In this document: positions 8,393 through 17,425 of the stretch, one piece after another | How positions within the stretch are numbered: position 1 is the first letter of the stretch | How the letters are laid out: every line of letters starts with the position of its first letter | Assembly: GCF_021083185.1 (NCBI RefSeq) | Contig: NZ_JAIGQB010000002.1 | Location: 1-64,000, forward strand | Source: Nocardioides furvisabuli | Lineage (GTDB): Bacteria; Actinomycetota; Actinomycetes; Propionibacteriales; Nocardioidaceae | Direction of reading: 5' to 3' | Length of the DNA stretch: 64,000 bases | Translations under genes and position numbers: made by a program | The notes under the pieces: model-generated | The model's database searches: none | Told to the model about the DNA's origin: nothing | The model's input: the letters and a program-made list of their open reading frames with translations, nothing else

Positions 8393-10174
8393 GTGCACAT
8401 CTCTCGGCTTCGCATTAGAGACTTTCGCGGGTGGAGCGTCCTCGACCTCCATCCTCGCGGGCATGTGCTCGTGATCGGAGAACCGCGTGCGGGCCGTTCC
8501 GACCTGGTGGCAGCTCTGCGACGGGTCCTCGACCCACGCTCAACGCGCAGCCAGCCCTCTACCGCCGACATTCGGCAGAGTCAGGTGCCTAGTGCCGTCG
8601 GAGCGGAACCGACTACTTCATTGGCTCCGTTTGCCGAAGTTGAGGTGACGCTGGTCGGTCTTCCCCACGCCGTGGAGCAGGAGGCCGACGGCGCCCTCGA
8701 GCCGCTGCTCAGTAACGGTCTTGTCGATGTGTCCGGCAACGCGGCACCGAGTGCGCCCTTGGGTCTTCGGCTTGCCTACCGAGTTTCTTACGACGCGACG
8801 ACTGACGAAGTCGAGCATCGTGTCTACTACCCGAGCCTAAGCGATCCGGCGGCAGACAAGTATGTCCGCGTGCCCGCCGCGATCAGGGCCCTCCTGCCGG
8901 TGGTTTTCCTGGACCCGACACGTCCGCTGCAACTTCGCCCGGAGGGGCTCCTCCGTCAGTTGGTGTCAGACGCAGACCCGGTCGCAGCGACCGCTGCCTT
9001 CCAGGCTTTGGAGGTCGATGTAGTGGCTGCCGCAACGACGCTCTCAGCCAATCCGTCCATCGAGGGCGTTCTCGACGCACTCGTCGCTGACGCCGGCCCC
9101 GCTCGCCGAATCGGCGATGCTCCTGTGTCTGCGAAGGACATCCGATTCCTACCGGATGGCGGATCCTTGGCCGGTCTGCTCCGCGCATTCCAGCCAGCGT
9201 TGCGACTCGACGACGCCGGATCGCTGCCACTGGAGAGCCACGGTTCAACTACCGTCGCGATTCTGTCGGCGGCCGAGGCGTTGCTACTGGCGGCATCCAC
9301 CCACGGTGCGATCATCGTTGGCGACGATGTCGGCGAAGGTCTCGATGGACCCACCACAGAGCACCTGGCGAACGCGCTACGCGGCGCTGCGTCGCAGACG
9401 TGGCTCACCACGCGTCGTGCGGACGGGGCACGCGCGTTCGAGACGTCCGAGTTCGTCAGACTCACGCGTCACACGGGTCAGCGTCTGGCGCACCAGGTTG
9501 TTCCGCCCGCCGATCGAAAGGAAGCAGGTCTGCATCGGCACATCCAGTCGCAACTTCTCCCTGCCCTCACTGCTACGGCGGTCGCAGTCTCGGAAGGACG
9601 TCACGACTTGTCGGCCCTCAGTGCTGCGGACAGAAGGCGCTCCACGCCTGCCCTTCCACTCGCTGCGCACGGTGTCCGGCTGATCACTGCGGATTCCGGT
9701 TCGGGCGGCGGAACAGGCCAGATTCCTCAGGTCGCCAAGCTGGCGCACCAACTCGGGTACCGCGTCGTCGCAATGGTTGATGGCGATCCGGCGAAGACCG
9801 CCGGAACGGTCCTTTCCGATATCGAGGCTGCGTGCGATGCACTTGTCAGGCTGCCCGACAGCATGGCAATCGAACGCGCAATCCTCACAGGAGCGACAGC
9901 GACGCAACTACGTGTAGCCGCGTCTCAGGTCTTCCCGATGTACGGCCTGGCTGACCCGACACTGGGTAAGTCTGACCCGGACGTGTCCAATGTTGTGATG
10001 AAGGTGCTGCACAGCAAGGGTCTGCACGAACAGTTCCTCGGCGCGTTGCTCGAAGAGACGGGCGCCCTGCCGCCGATCGTCGTCGCCGCGCTCGACGCGA
10101 CTGCGACCTGCTCGCAACCTTCCTACTCGGGGGCGAAGCGCATTGATCTTGCCGACCCGACCGCGACCGTCTAA
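8393..10174 (+). CDS. Gabija GajA-like OLD-family ATPase/TOPRIM nuclease
   Basis: 593 residues from GTG 8393, six bases after GGAAGG. The N terminus (HISRLRIRDFRGW) is the usual start of SMC/RecF-like ABC ATPases of the OLD family. The P-loop region GEPRAGRSD (29-37) has Arg where the Walker A Lys is expected, so ATP binding may be altered. IIVGDDVGEGLD near residues 306-317 is the likely Walker B/D-loop. The C-terminal TOPRIM domain is well marked by EGRHD (about 401-405) and DGDP (463-466), the metal-binding Glu and Asp. Known GajA is about 580 residues and acts as a sequence-specific nickase regulated by nucleotides in Gabija anti-phage defence. The next gene, 5 bp downstream, encodes a UvrD-like helicase, as in Gabija. 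The Walker A substitution is the odd point. Confidence 0.7.
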   Translation: MHISRLRIRDFRGWSVLDLHPRGHVLVIGEPRAGRSDLVAALRRVLDPRSTRSQPSTADIRQSQVPSAVGAEPTTSLAPFAEVEVTLVGLPHAVEQEADGALEPLLSNGLVDVSGNAAPSAPLGLRLAYRVSYDATTDEVEHRVYYPSLSDPAADKYVRVPAAIRALLPVVFLDPTRPLQLRPEGLLRQLVSDADPVAATAAFQALEVDVVAAATTLSANPSIEGVLDALVADAGPARRIGDAPVSAKDIRFLPDGGSLAGLLRAFQPALRLDDAGSLPLESHGSTTVAILSAAEALLLAASTHGAIIVGDDVGEGLDGPTTEHLANALRGAASQTWLTTRRADGARAFETSEFVRLTRHTGQRLAHQVVPPADRKEAGLHRHIQSQLLPALTATAVAVSEGRHDLSALSAADRRRSTPALPLAAHGVRLITADSGSGGGTGQIPQVAKLAHQLGYRVVAMVDGDPAKTAGTVLSDIEAACDALVRLPDSMAIERAILTGATATQLRVAASQVFPMYGLADPTLGKSDPDVSNVVMKVLHSKGLHEQFLGALLEETGALPPIVVAALDATATCSQPSYSGAKRIDLADPTATV

Positions 10175-10179
10175 ACGCC

Positions 10180-11841
10180 ATGCCGTACCAGCCATCCGTC
10201 GAGCAGCAGGACGTCGTCGACGAAGGCGCCCCAGTGGTCGTTGTCATCGGCGGGGCCGGATGCGGCAAGACGACGACCGCTGCCGCGGCCGCATCTAAGC
10301 GCCTCGGCGACCAAGAACTCGCCAGACAGGCAGCTCGAGCAGCAGCTCCGGTCGGGACGCTCCCGGTGCAGACCGATCTAAAGCGAGTCCTCTTCATCTC
10401 GTTCTCACGGACTGCGGTCAGCCAGATCGTCGACCGAGCCGCCGGCGTGCTCGGCGCCCACCAGCGCAACGTTGATGTTGTGACCTTTCACGGCCTGGCG
10501 TGGCGGATCCTCAACAACTTTGGCCGCTATTACGGATACCCGCATCCTTTGCGAGTTCAGTCTGCCGCCGAGACCGCCCTTAGCGCCGCTACATTCCCCG
10601 GCCTGACTTACGCCCAGCTCGTGCCCGAGGCAACCAAACTACTGAACGTTCCAGCGGTCAGGGATTACTACGAGCGGCGCTACGGGACTGTCATCTGCGA
10701 CGAGTTCCAGGACACCAGTGATGCCGAATGGGCGTTCGTGCAGTCGGTGGCGCCGTCCGGTCAGCGGATCCTGTTGGGCGACCCGAATCAGTGCATCTAC
10801 GCCGGCATGAAAAACATCGACCCTCACGCTCGGGTAGCAGAGGCGGCACGTCTTACTGGAGCGGTCACCTTGACCTTGCCTCCGCTAAGCCACCGCGACC
10901 CGTCAGGTGTTCTTCCCGCAGCCGCGCTGGCCGCCATGGAACGTCGGTTCGACGATCCCGCGATTTCGCATGCCGTGACCAGCGGCCGCATCGTGCTGCA
11001 TCGCGCACCGACGCAGGACCTAGCGGACGGCGTTGCGCATGTCGTTGCTGCAGAGCGTGCCATGAACAAGTCAGTGAGCATCTACACCCACACCCATGCT
11101 GCGACAGCCGAGCTGTCAACTCGGCTCGCGTCCGCTGGGATCGTCCACGAGCAGGTCGGATTCACCGAGTCCTTCGGAGACGCGATCCAGGCGCAATACG
11201 AGATTCTGGGTTCCGTTCTCGGCGAGATCCGCGGCGGTCGCAAGGCACTTGCGGTTTACGTCCAGTCAATCAGTCGTGGCCGTCAGGAGAAGCGGGTCCC
11301 TGCCGCCATCGTCGATAGGACCATGCCGAGGTTTGAAGAGGCCATCAAGGAGGTCATTCGAAGCCTGAGGGAAGTCGTCGGCCCTCCGCCAGACCTTGAC
11401 GAACTGGTCCTTCGTATCGGCCGCATCCACAAGACGCTGTCGTTCCCCCGAGGCGAAGAGACCTGGCTAGAAGCCAACCGCCAGCTGCGACGATCGCTCC
11501 GACTGCTCGAACGCGGTGGCACCTTTGCCGACGTCGGTGCAGAAGTCGAGGAACTCCGCAGCTCGACGCTTGTTGGTTTCCGAGCAAGCAGGCAACGCCC
11601 GGTTCAACTCATGAATCTGCACCAGACGAAGGGTCGGGAATCCGACGCAACCGTCCTAATGCTGCAGCCAGACGAGTACCACGGTCCTGAAAGCGAACCA
11701 TTTGCCACCGGCTCTCGCGTGCTTTACGTTTGCTTGACCCGTGCACGAGAACGCGCTCACATCGTGCTACCGGCCGACCGCACCGTTCATGCGCTGTGGT
11801 CACCGTTTGTCGCAGCCTGCGACTTCGCGCTTCTCATCTAG
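10180..11841 (+). CDS. Gabija GajB-like UvrD/Rep-family helicase
   Basis: 553 residues, superfamily 1A helicase. Walker A is GGAGCGKT (24-31), motif II is DEFQD (174-178), motif III is GDPNQCIYAG about 25 residues later, and motif V is near LHQTKGRESDATV (about 484-496). The C terminus carries LYVCLTRARERAHIV, the usual motif VI region of UvrD enzymes. The length is slightly above that of known GajB (about 490). It starts 5 bp after the OLD/TOPRIM gene, so the two are almost certainly co-transcribed. In Gabija, GajB senses DNA ends or strand-unwinding products and activates GajA. A stand-alone repair helicase is possible, but the pairing argues against it. Confidence 0.75.
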   Translation: MPYQPSVEQQDVVDEGAPVVVVIGGAGCGKTTTAAAAASKRLGDQELARQAARAAAPVGTLPVQTDLKRVLFISFSRTAVSQIVDRAAGVLGAHQRNVDVVTFHGLAWRILNNFGRYYGYPHPLRVQSAAETALSAATFPGLTYAQLVPEATKLLNVPAVRDYYERRYGTVICDEFQDTSDAEWAFVQSVAPSGQRILLGDPNQCIYAGMKNIDPHARVAEAARLTGAVTLTLPPLSHRDPSGVLPAAALAAMERRFDDPAISHAVTSGRIVLHRAPTQDLADGVAHVVAAERAMNKSVSIYTHTHAATAELSTRLASAGIVHEQVGFTESFGDAIQAQYEILGSVLGEIRGGRKALAVYVQSISRGRQEKRVPAAIVDRTMPRFEEAIKEVIRSLREVVGPPPDLDELVLRIGRIHKTLSFPRGEETWLEANRQLRRSLRLLERGGTFADVGAEVEELRSSTLVGFRASRQRPVQLMNLHQTKGRESDATVLMLQPDEYHGPESEPFATGSRVLYVCLTRARERAHIVLPADRTVHALWSPFVAACDFALLI

Positions 11842-11939
11842 CGGTGAACATAGCCGACCATGTGCATTCGCAGCGCCTTGTGCTGACGTCGGAAGGTTGT
11901 GGTCGCATGGTGCCGAAGCCCGCAACAAACCCGCAGTCT

Positions 11940-11966
11940 CTTAAGTCAACTGAGCGTTGACTCAAG
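11940..11966. promoter_or_regulatory. Inverted repeat downstream of the Gabija-like pair
   Basis: The arms agtcaac (11944-11950) and gttgact (11956-11962) flank the 5-base loop tgagc. The pairing extends by three more pairs beyond one mismatch. No T-run follows, so it is either a factor-dependent terminator or an operator. Confidence 0.35.
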
Positions 11967-12413
11967 CCGCGGAGGTGCGAACGTGAGCAGGTCAACGCCG
12001 CTGCGGACGGAATTCCCAAAGTGGCCCGGACGCGCGGTTCTCGGCGTACATGATCGGAGTGTGGAAACTGGCGTGGGGGCTGGAGGATCGAGCGTCAGTC
12101 CGTGCTGCGCATGGTCCACCTAGAGGATCCGGCGCGTCATTCGTCGCTTGGTCGTCGAGCTGCCTCGCTGGCTTGTGAATCGCGAAGTGCGTGGTCGGCA
12201 TCCGGCCCCGGCGGGACTAGACCTACCCCCGAAACGTGTGCGTCATTGTGGGCGGGGTGCAGCGCCTGCCGGTACACCCAAACTGGGCGGTTCGCCATAG
12301 CTTCGCGTGCGGTGGAATCGGCAACGTCGACCCCGATGCCGCGGCCTCCGCTCAAGAGTAAGACCGTGCGCTGACTCCGGGGCCCGGCCCAATCCGAAGG
12401 ACACGTTCGCGCT

Positions 12414-12464
12414 CGCCCGTCCCAGGCTGGCTTAGGACGGGCGTCACCAGGACGGGCGTTTTTT
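12414..12464 (+). terminator. Rho-independent terminator with duplicated 3' arm
   Basis: The arm cgcccgtcc (12414-12422) can pair with ggacgggcg at 12435-12443 or with an identical copy at 12450-12458. The second copy is followed directly by six T (12459-12464). The two choices give one hairpin with and one without an adjacent U-tract. It lies 29 bp before the primase start and ends any upstream transcription; it could also act as an attenuator for the conjugation operon. Confidence 0.6.
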
Positions 12465-12492
12465 GGTGCCTTGGATGTGGACAGTCGACTGC

Positions 12493-13419
12493 ATGGAACA
12501 ACAAGCACACCAGCACCCATCGGCGCGGTGGGATCAGCAGCTGTTTCACTGGCCCGCCCAAGCACCGGACTTGGCGACGGCGGCGGCGCAGGTCGCAGGC
12601 CGCGGTATCCCAGTCTTTCCGTGCATCCCCCGTGGCAAGCAGCCCCTTACCGTCCACGGCTTCCGTGACGCCAGCACTGACACCGACATCGTCAGGTCAT
12701 GGTGGCGGCGATGGCCTGACGCCAATCTCGGTGTCCCGACCGGTTCGGCCAGCGGCGTCGACGTAGTCGACGTGGACGTCCACGGCGCCCGGTCCGGGTT
12801 CGGTGCCTTCGAGCGTGCGCGAAGGGCTGGATTAGTCGAGGGATGGGCGTGGCTGGTCCGCACTCCCTCCGGCGGCCTCCACGCCTACTTCCTTCGCACC
12901 ACCGCTACAGACCAGAGGTCGTGGCAGGTGCCGAGCCAGCACATCGACTTCCGCGGCGACGGCGGCTACATCATCATCCCGCCCTCCTGCGCGCGCACCG
13001 ACGGAGGCGTCGACCGCCGCTACCAGCAGATCGCGGTCGCCGAGCACCACCGGCCCACGCCGGTCAACGCCTCGGGGCTACGGCGGCTCCTTGACCCGCC
13101 CAAGCCGCTGCGCCCGTCCACGGCCTCGCCCTCGATCGGCAGGGCCCCCGACAAACTGGCCGCGTGGGTCGCCTCGCGTCCTGAAGGCGCTCGCAACGGT
13201 GGGCTGTTCTGGGCGGCGTGCCGGATGGCTGAGGACGGACACGACCTCGGCAGCACGACCTCGCTGCTCGGTCAGGCAGCTCATGCTGCAGGACTGCCAG
13301 AGCCCGAGACACTGACCACCATCCGATCTGCCTTCCGGATCGTCGCGCGAGTAGCGCCAGCGCCGCCGCTGCGGCCGCCGTCACGCCCTACAAGAGCGGT
13401 TGAGGGGGTGGGACTGTGA
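12493..13419 (+). CDS. Bifunctional DNA primase/polymerase (Prim-Pol) N-terminal domain protein
   Basis: 308 residues from ATG 12493 (an in-frame ATG at 12463 overlaps the terminator and is less likely). Residues about 20-200 match the Prim-Pol domain of archaeo-eukaryotic primases: GIPVFPCIPRGKQPLT, a DASTD segment, NLGVPTGSASGVDVVDVD with the metal-binding Asp residues, then TPSGGLHAYF with the catalytic His and FRGDGGYIIIPPS. The C-terminal third is an alpha-helical region with ARNGGLFWAACR, typical of the small helical domain that follows. It lacks a helicase domain. In integrative elements such proteins support replication or priming after transfer. It heads a packed operon and overlaps the next gene by GTGA. 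Confidence 0.85.
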   Translation: MEQQAHQHPSARWDQQLFHWPAQAPDLATAAAQVAGRGIPVFPCIPRGKQPLTVHGFRDASTDTDIVRSWWRRWPDANLGVPTGSASGVDVVDVDVHGARSGFGAFERARRAGLVEGWAWLVRTPSGGLHAYFLRTTATDQRSWQVPSQHIDFRGDGGYIIIPPSCARTDGGVDRRYQQIAVAEHHRPTPVNASGLRRLLDPPKPLRPSTASPSIGRAPDKLAAWVASRPEGARNGGLFWAACRMAEDGHDLGSTTSLLGQAAHAAGLPEPETLTTIRSAFRIVARVAPAPPLRPPSRPTRAVEGVGL

Positions 13420-13787
13420 ACACCCACGCGCCCTACCAACGCCGTCTCGGTCGCGCGCTTCCTGAACCCATGCCGACGGCCGTACCCGACCCTGCTCCGA
13501 ATGCCCTCGTGCTTCACGGCGACCCCTCACTACTCCAGCCAATCCAGTCGGCTGCGGAGCCGGTCCGACCGACGATCACGTGGGTCCGACCCAGCGAGGT
13601 CTCCACGCTGATCGGGGCCCGATGGGCAGGCCGCGGAATCAACCTCCAGGACGAACTGACTCGACGCGCTCGACGCGCCCCAGCGGCTGCCGCAACCAAG
13701 GCAGCCAGACGCCTGCCCCATCCCGTTCAAGGCCAGTCGCTGCCCTCCGCGACGACGGCCACCCCACCGGAAGGACTCGGACTGTGA
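13416..13787 (+). CDS. Unknown small protein of the conjugation operon
   Basis: 123 residues from a GTG that overlaps the primase stop (GTGA). It is Pro/Ala/Arg-rich with TWVRPSEVSTLIGARWAGRGIN in the middle (about 50-72) as the only complex segment, so part of the protein is probably disordered. Its existence is supported by coupling on both sides: its own stop overlaps the next GTG start in the same way. No domain recognised. Confidence 0.6.
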   Translation: MNTHAPYQRRLGRALPEPMPTAVPDPAPNALVLHGDPSLLQPIQSAAEPVRPTITWVRPSEVSTLIGARWAGRGINLQDELTRRARRAPAAAATKAARRLPHPVQGQSLPSATTATPPEGLGL

Positions 13788-14629
13788 ACAACCCGATCTA
13801 CGCCACCGCAGAAGGACTTCGACTCCTGCTGCTCGACCTCGCCTACGCCGGACCCGGTGCATGGGAGACCGACCCCGACGCCGCCGAACTGATGGCGTAC
13901 GCCATGGACAAGTACGGCGCACTCGCTCACAAGTACGGGCTGGAACCCACAGACGCCGCGACGTACGCCTTTGAGATCATGAACGCCCGGGCGACCCGGC
14001 TGGCCGAGGATCCGTGGGCAGTGATCACCCACGCGGTCCACCTGAGCCTCGTCTATGAGTCGCGGGCCCGAGGGATGCTCTGCTCAACCCAGCAGGCGCG
14101 CCACAGCTCCGGCTCCGATTACCACGACGCCGAACGGTTCAGTGAGCGCGACGACGAGCTTGCGAACTACCACCCGGCCTTCCAGGTCGAGGACGACCTC
14201 AGCACGATCGACGATCCGGGGCAGGAGTCCGTCGAGGACGAGCCGACGAACGCCTACTTCGCCCTCGACCAGGCGATCCAGTTCTTCGTCGAGCTGGGGT
14301 GGTCCCGCCGCACTGCACGGCTCGGGTTGGAGTACATCGCCGCCCGCCTGATCCGCACCGGCACCCGCCTGAGCGCCTTCGAGTCGTTGCGGCGCGACGG
14401 GAATGGACCCGCGCTCCTGGACGTCGATCACAAGTCCTGGCTTGCCGTCCTCCGCGGTGTGCTCGGAAACCAGCATCCCGATCGCTCTCACACCAGCGAG
14501 GGGCGCGGGATCCTGCTGCGTCTGATGTCCGGCGAGGGTCTCGACGAGCTGTTCGAGGACGCGGCACTCGCCCGACTCATCGAGCACGCAGCGCCCGAGT
14601 ACACGTCGGCGAGCACGAGCCGTGTCTGA
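13784..14629 (+). CDS. Unknown protein of the conjugation operon
   Basis: 281 residues from GTG 13784, overlapping the preceding stop by GTGA; the reading frame stays open upstream but this coupled start fits best. The protein is mainly helical and acidic (SERDDELANY, VEDDLSTIDDPGQESVEDEP). It has no signal peptide, membrane segment or recognised motif. Its position between a Prim-Pol and a ParB-like protein suggests a maintenance or replication accessory, but that is only context. Confidence 0.65.
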   Translation: MNNPIYATAEGLRLLLLDLAYAGPGAWETDPDAAELMAYAMDKYGALAHKYGLEPTDAATYAFEIMNARATRLAEDPWAVITHAVHLSLVYESRARGMLCSTQQARHSSGSDYHDAERFSERDDELANYHPAFQVEDDLSTIDDPGQESVEDEPTNAYFALDQAIQFFVELGWSRRTARLGLEYIAARLIRTGTRLSAFESLRRDGNGPALLDVDHKSWLAVLRGVLGNQHPDRSHTSEGRGILLRLMSGEGLDELFEDAALARLIEHAAPEYTSASTSRV

Positions 14630-15656
14630 CAAGGGGTTCGTCGAGCTCGAACGACAGATCGACTCGATCGTCGTCGGTGAGCGTCACCGTCGGAATCCCG
14701 GTGACCTGACCAAGCTGACGGAATCGCTCACCCGCGTTGGCCTCCTTCAACCGGTCACCATCACCCCCGACGGCTACCTCATCTGTGGCTACCGTCGATT
14801 GGCGGCCGCCAAGGAGCTCGGCTGGCAGACCCTTCGCGTCTGGGTGCGCTCGGGCATCAGCGACGAGCTGACCCGGTTGCTTGCCGAGCGCGACGAGAAC
14901 ATCACCCACCAGCCCCTCACCCCCGACGAGGCAGCCAAGCTCTACCACGAGCTTCTCGACCTGGTGAGGGAGGACGCACGGCGCCGACAGGCGGCCACCC
15001 AGTACGGGGCGAAGAGCGATCAATCCGCAGGTCAGCACGGTCATGCTGAATCAGCATCACCGGGGCCGGGGTCCTTGGGATCGGCCCGTCGCCGGGCCGC
15101 TGAGATGGTCACGGGCAAGGCGTCCTACGCCCGGCTCGAGCAAATCCTAGAGATGGAACGCATCGCCGCGGACCGGTCCCAACCCGAGACGATCCGCCAG
15201 GTTGCGACCGACGAGCTCGGCGTGATCCGCAACGGCGGTCCGGTCGATCCTGGCTACCAGCGAGTCAAGGCAGCGCAGCGCGTTGCAGCACGGATGACCT
15301 CGACCCAGGACTCGGACGTGGACGCCCTCACGGACGAAGCCCTCGCCGAGGCGAAGGCTGACCACAGACGTCGGGTCCGCGAGAACCGCACCAAGCGGGC
15401 GTCGGCGGCGGCCACCGCCAAGCGATCCACCCGCGCGTTCGTCCTGACGTGGGCGGAACTCGACGGCTGGTCCAAGCGGTACGACGTCGACCAGGTGGCA
15501 CGCGAGGTGAAGCCGGACGACTGGACCCTCTTCCTCCGCGTCGTCGACGAGACGATCGCGTTCGTCGAGGCGGTGACACGCGCGCGGGAACACGCGGCCA
15601 CCTCACACACATGCGCTACCCGACACGTTCCGAAGTTGTCCGCCGACGACACCTGA
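14622..15656 (+). CDS. ParB-like nuclease-domain protein
   Basis: 344 residues from GTG 14622, overlapping the previous gene by 8 bp. The N-terminal part has the ParB/Sulfiredoxin fold: SIVVGERHRRNPGDL, LTRVGLLQPVTITPDGYLICGYRRLAAAKELGW (the Box II-like G-x-R-R-x-x-A-A segment at about 55-62). A helical middle portion (about 85-200, with a possible HTH) and a charged, Arg-rich C-terminal part follow. No ParA partner is visible in the window. In mobile elements such proteins act in partition, in regulation or as transcription factors. The fold is clear, the role is inferred. Confidence 0.8.
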   Translation: MSDKGFVELERQIDSIVVGERHRRNPGDLTKLTESLTRVGLLQPVTITPDGYLICGYRRLAAAKELGWQTLRVWVRSGISDELTRLLAERDENITHQPLTPDEAAKLYHELLDLVREDARRRQAATQYGAKSDQSAGQHGHAESASPGPGSLGSARRRAAEMVTGKASYARLEQILEMERIAADRSQPETIRQVATDELGVIRNGGPVDPGYQRVKAAQRVAARMTSTQDSDVDALTDEALAEAKADHRRRVRENRTKRASAAATAKRSTRAFVLTWAELDGWSKRYDVDQVAREVKPDDWTLFLRVVDETIAFVEAVTRAREHAATSHTCATRHVPKLSADDT

Positions 15657-16291
15657 TCATCTCCGGCCTCGCGCTGGGCTCCTTGTCGGTCGCCCTCGTC
15701 ATCTACTCGCTGCAGGTACGTCCCTCGCCGGCGACGCCGGGCACGACCGGGGTCGCACCCGCAACACCCCGGGCGATGACGACCATGGCCCCGGTCTCCC
15801 CCGTCCGCGACCTCGCCCCGTTGCGCCCGACGAGCGAGCCCGACGCGTTCGCCCGCCTCGTCGCCGACGCCATCTTCGAGTGGAACACGGCAACGCTCGT
15901 CGGCCGGTCCGATCACGTCCAACAGCTCGTCGCCGTGAGTGACCCCACGGGTGAGTCCTCCCCCGGTCTGGTCTCTGACCTCGACAACTACCTGCCCACC
16001 GAGGAGACCTGGGCCGAGCTGGCCCAGTACGAGACCGCGCAGTGGCTCGCCATCGAGTCGGTGGTGACACCCTCGCTGTGGGACGAGGCAGAGGCCCAAG
16101 CAGGCAACGAACTGCTTCCCGGCACCACCGCCTTCACGATCGAGGGCACTCGACACCGCTCCGGAATCTGGGAGAGACAACCCGTCGCCTCCGAGCATGA
16201 GGTTGCCTTCACGGTCTTCATCGTGTGCGCGCCGTCCTACCCTCAGTGCCACCTGCTGCGCCTCTCGAGGCTCGATGAGCCGCTGGACTGA
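15611..16291 (+). CDS. Single-pass membrane protein, possible VirB8/TcpC-like T4SS component
   Basis: 226 residues from ATG 15611, overlapping the ParB-like gene by 46 bp in another frame. A short basic N terminus is followed by one membrane segment (about residues 14-35), a Pro/Thr/Ala-rich linker and a soluble outer domain of about 150 residues with DAIFEWNTATLVGRSDHVQQLV. The topology (short cytoplasmic tail, one TM, NTF2-sized extracytoplasmic domain) is that of VirB8/TcpC bitopic scaffold proteins, and it sits directly before the cell-wall peptidase gene. Sequence similarity to VirB8 is not evident, so the assignment is inference. Confidence 0.6.
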   Translation: MRYPTRSEVVRRRHLIISGLALGSLSVALVIYSLQVRPSPATPGTTGVAPATPRAMTTMAPVSPVRDLAPLRPTSEPDAFARLVADAIFEWNTATLVGRSDHVQQLVAVSDPTGESSPGLVSDLDNYLPTEETWAELAQYETAQWLAIESVVTPSLWDEAEAQAGNELLPGTTAFTIEGTRHRSGIWERQPVASEHEVAFTVFIVCAPSYPQCHLLRLSRLDEPLD

Positions 16292-16293
16292 GC

Positions 16294-17373
16294 ATGGCCA
16301 AGATTGCGCTCATCACCGTCCTTGCCCTCCTCTTCGGGCCTGCGATCCTGCTGCTGAGCCTTGGCCTCGTGCTCAACCCGGCCGCCCAGGCTTCATGCCT
16401 GACCGCCACTTCCTCGCTCCCGTCGACGGGCACGCCCGCAGGCACCGAGCCAGAGACCTCACGCGTGGTCCTCCCGCTCCCGGCCGGGTCGTGGACACGC
16501 TCGAGTGGCTTCGGGATGCGCGTCCACCCGATCACTGGCGAACGCAAGCTCCACACGGGAGTGGACCTGTCAGCCAATGCCGGCACACCCATCGTCGCCG
16601 TTGCCGACGGACGCGTCGTGTCGGTCGGGCCCGCCGTCGGATACGGACACCTCATCGTGATCGAGCACACCGTCGGTGGACAGCCGGTGGCAACCGCGTA
16701 CGCCCACATGCACGCCGAAGGCATCCACGTCAGCGTCGATGACGCGGTCACCGCTGGCCAGCACATCGCAGACGTCGGATCGGACGGCTACTCGACCGGC
16801 GCCCACCTGCACTTCGAGGCCCGACCCGGCGGAGCCAACGCTGCGCCCATCGACCCCGAGCCGTGGCTGAGCGCGAACGGAGCAGCCGAAGTGAACGGCA
16901 GCGAAGACAACAGCTGTGACGCGACCACGAGCGGACCGGCGACGCCCTACCCAGGAACCAACCCGAACGGCCTGGTCGACGACCCCACGACCGACGGGCT
17001 CATCACCGAACAGACTGCCCACGTCCTCGCCCAGGTCCGGGCCGCCTTCCCTGACACCGCCTGGGCATGCTGGTCACAGCGCCCCGGCAATGACTCCGAG
17101 CACGAGGTCGGACGCGCCTGCGACGGGACGTTCGGCAACTCGATCGGCACGGCTGCCACCGGGCCCGCCCTCGACCTCGGATGGAAGGTCACCAACTGGC
17201 TCAAGATCAACGCCGGCAAGCTCGGCGTGGAGTACCTCATCTGGCAGGGACGCATCTGGTCGGTGGCACGCAGCAGCGAGGGCTGGCGTTCCTACGACGG
17301 TGGCGGGATGCACGACCCCACCAGCGTGACCGGCGGGCACTTCGACCACCTGCACTTCACGGCGGCGAGCTGA
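16294..17373 (+). CDS. M23 peptidase of the conjugation system
   Basis: 359 residues, beginning 2 bp after the previous stop. An N-terminal membrane/signal segment (about 3-30) precedes an M23 metallopeptidase domain: SGFGMRVHPITGERKLHTGVDLS with zinc ligands H87 and D91, and GAHLHFEARPGG with H171 and H173. A second region of about 130 residues (about 225-359) contains GVEYLIWQGRIWS and ends GGHFDHLHF. This resembles the ARB_07466-like/VanY-type C-terminal domain that often follows M23 in actinobacterial T4SS proteins. The enzyme would cut peptidoglycan locally to let the transfer channel cross the wall, like VirB1-type or TcpG enzymes. Confidence 0.88.
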   Translation: MAKIALITVLALLFGPAILLLSLGLVLNPAAQASCLTATSSLPSTGTPAGTEPETSRVVLPLPAGSWTRSSGFGMRVHPITGERKLHTGVDLSANAGTPIVAVADGRVVSVGPAVGYGHLIVIEHTVGGQPVATAYAHMHAEGIHVSVDDAVTAGQHIADVGSDGYSTGAHLHFEARPGGANAAPIDPEPWLSANGAAEVNGSEDNSCDATTSGPATPYPGTNPNGLVDDPTTDGLITEQTAHVLAQVRAAFPDTAWACWSQRPGNDSEHEVGRACDGTFGNSIGTAATGPALDLGWKVTNWLKINAGKLGVEYLIWQGRIWSVARSSEGWRSYDGGGMHDPTSVTGGHFDHLHFTAAS

Positions 17374-17425
17374 CGTCGGGAGCCCCCCTCGTTGCGGGCT
17401 GGACCTGTTTGAGCACCTGCCAGGC

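Larger units (their letters stand above)
11842..12492. other. Long intergenic region between Gabija-like pair and primase operon
   Basis: About 650 bp without a convincing gene. It contains an inverted repeat (11940-11966) and a terminator-like tandem hairpin (12414-12464). On the minus strand, a reading over about 12137-12370 that includes RTVLLLSGGRGIG has protein-like composition but no good start or recognised domain, so it is not called. Confidence 0.4.
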
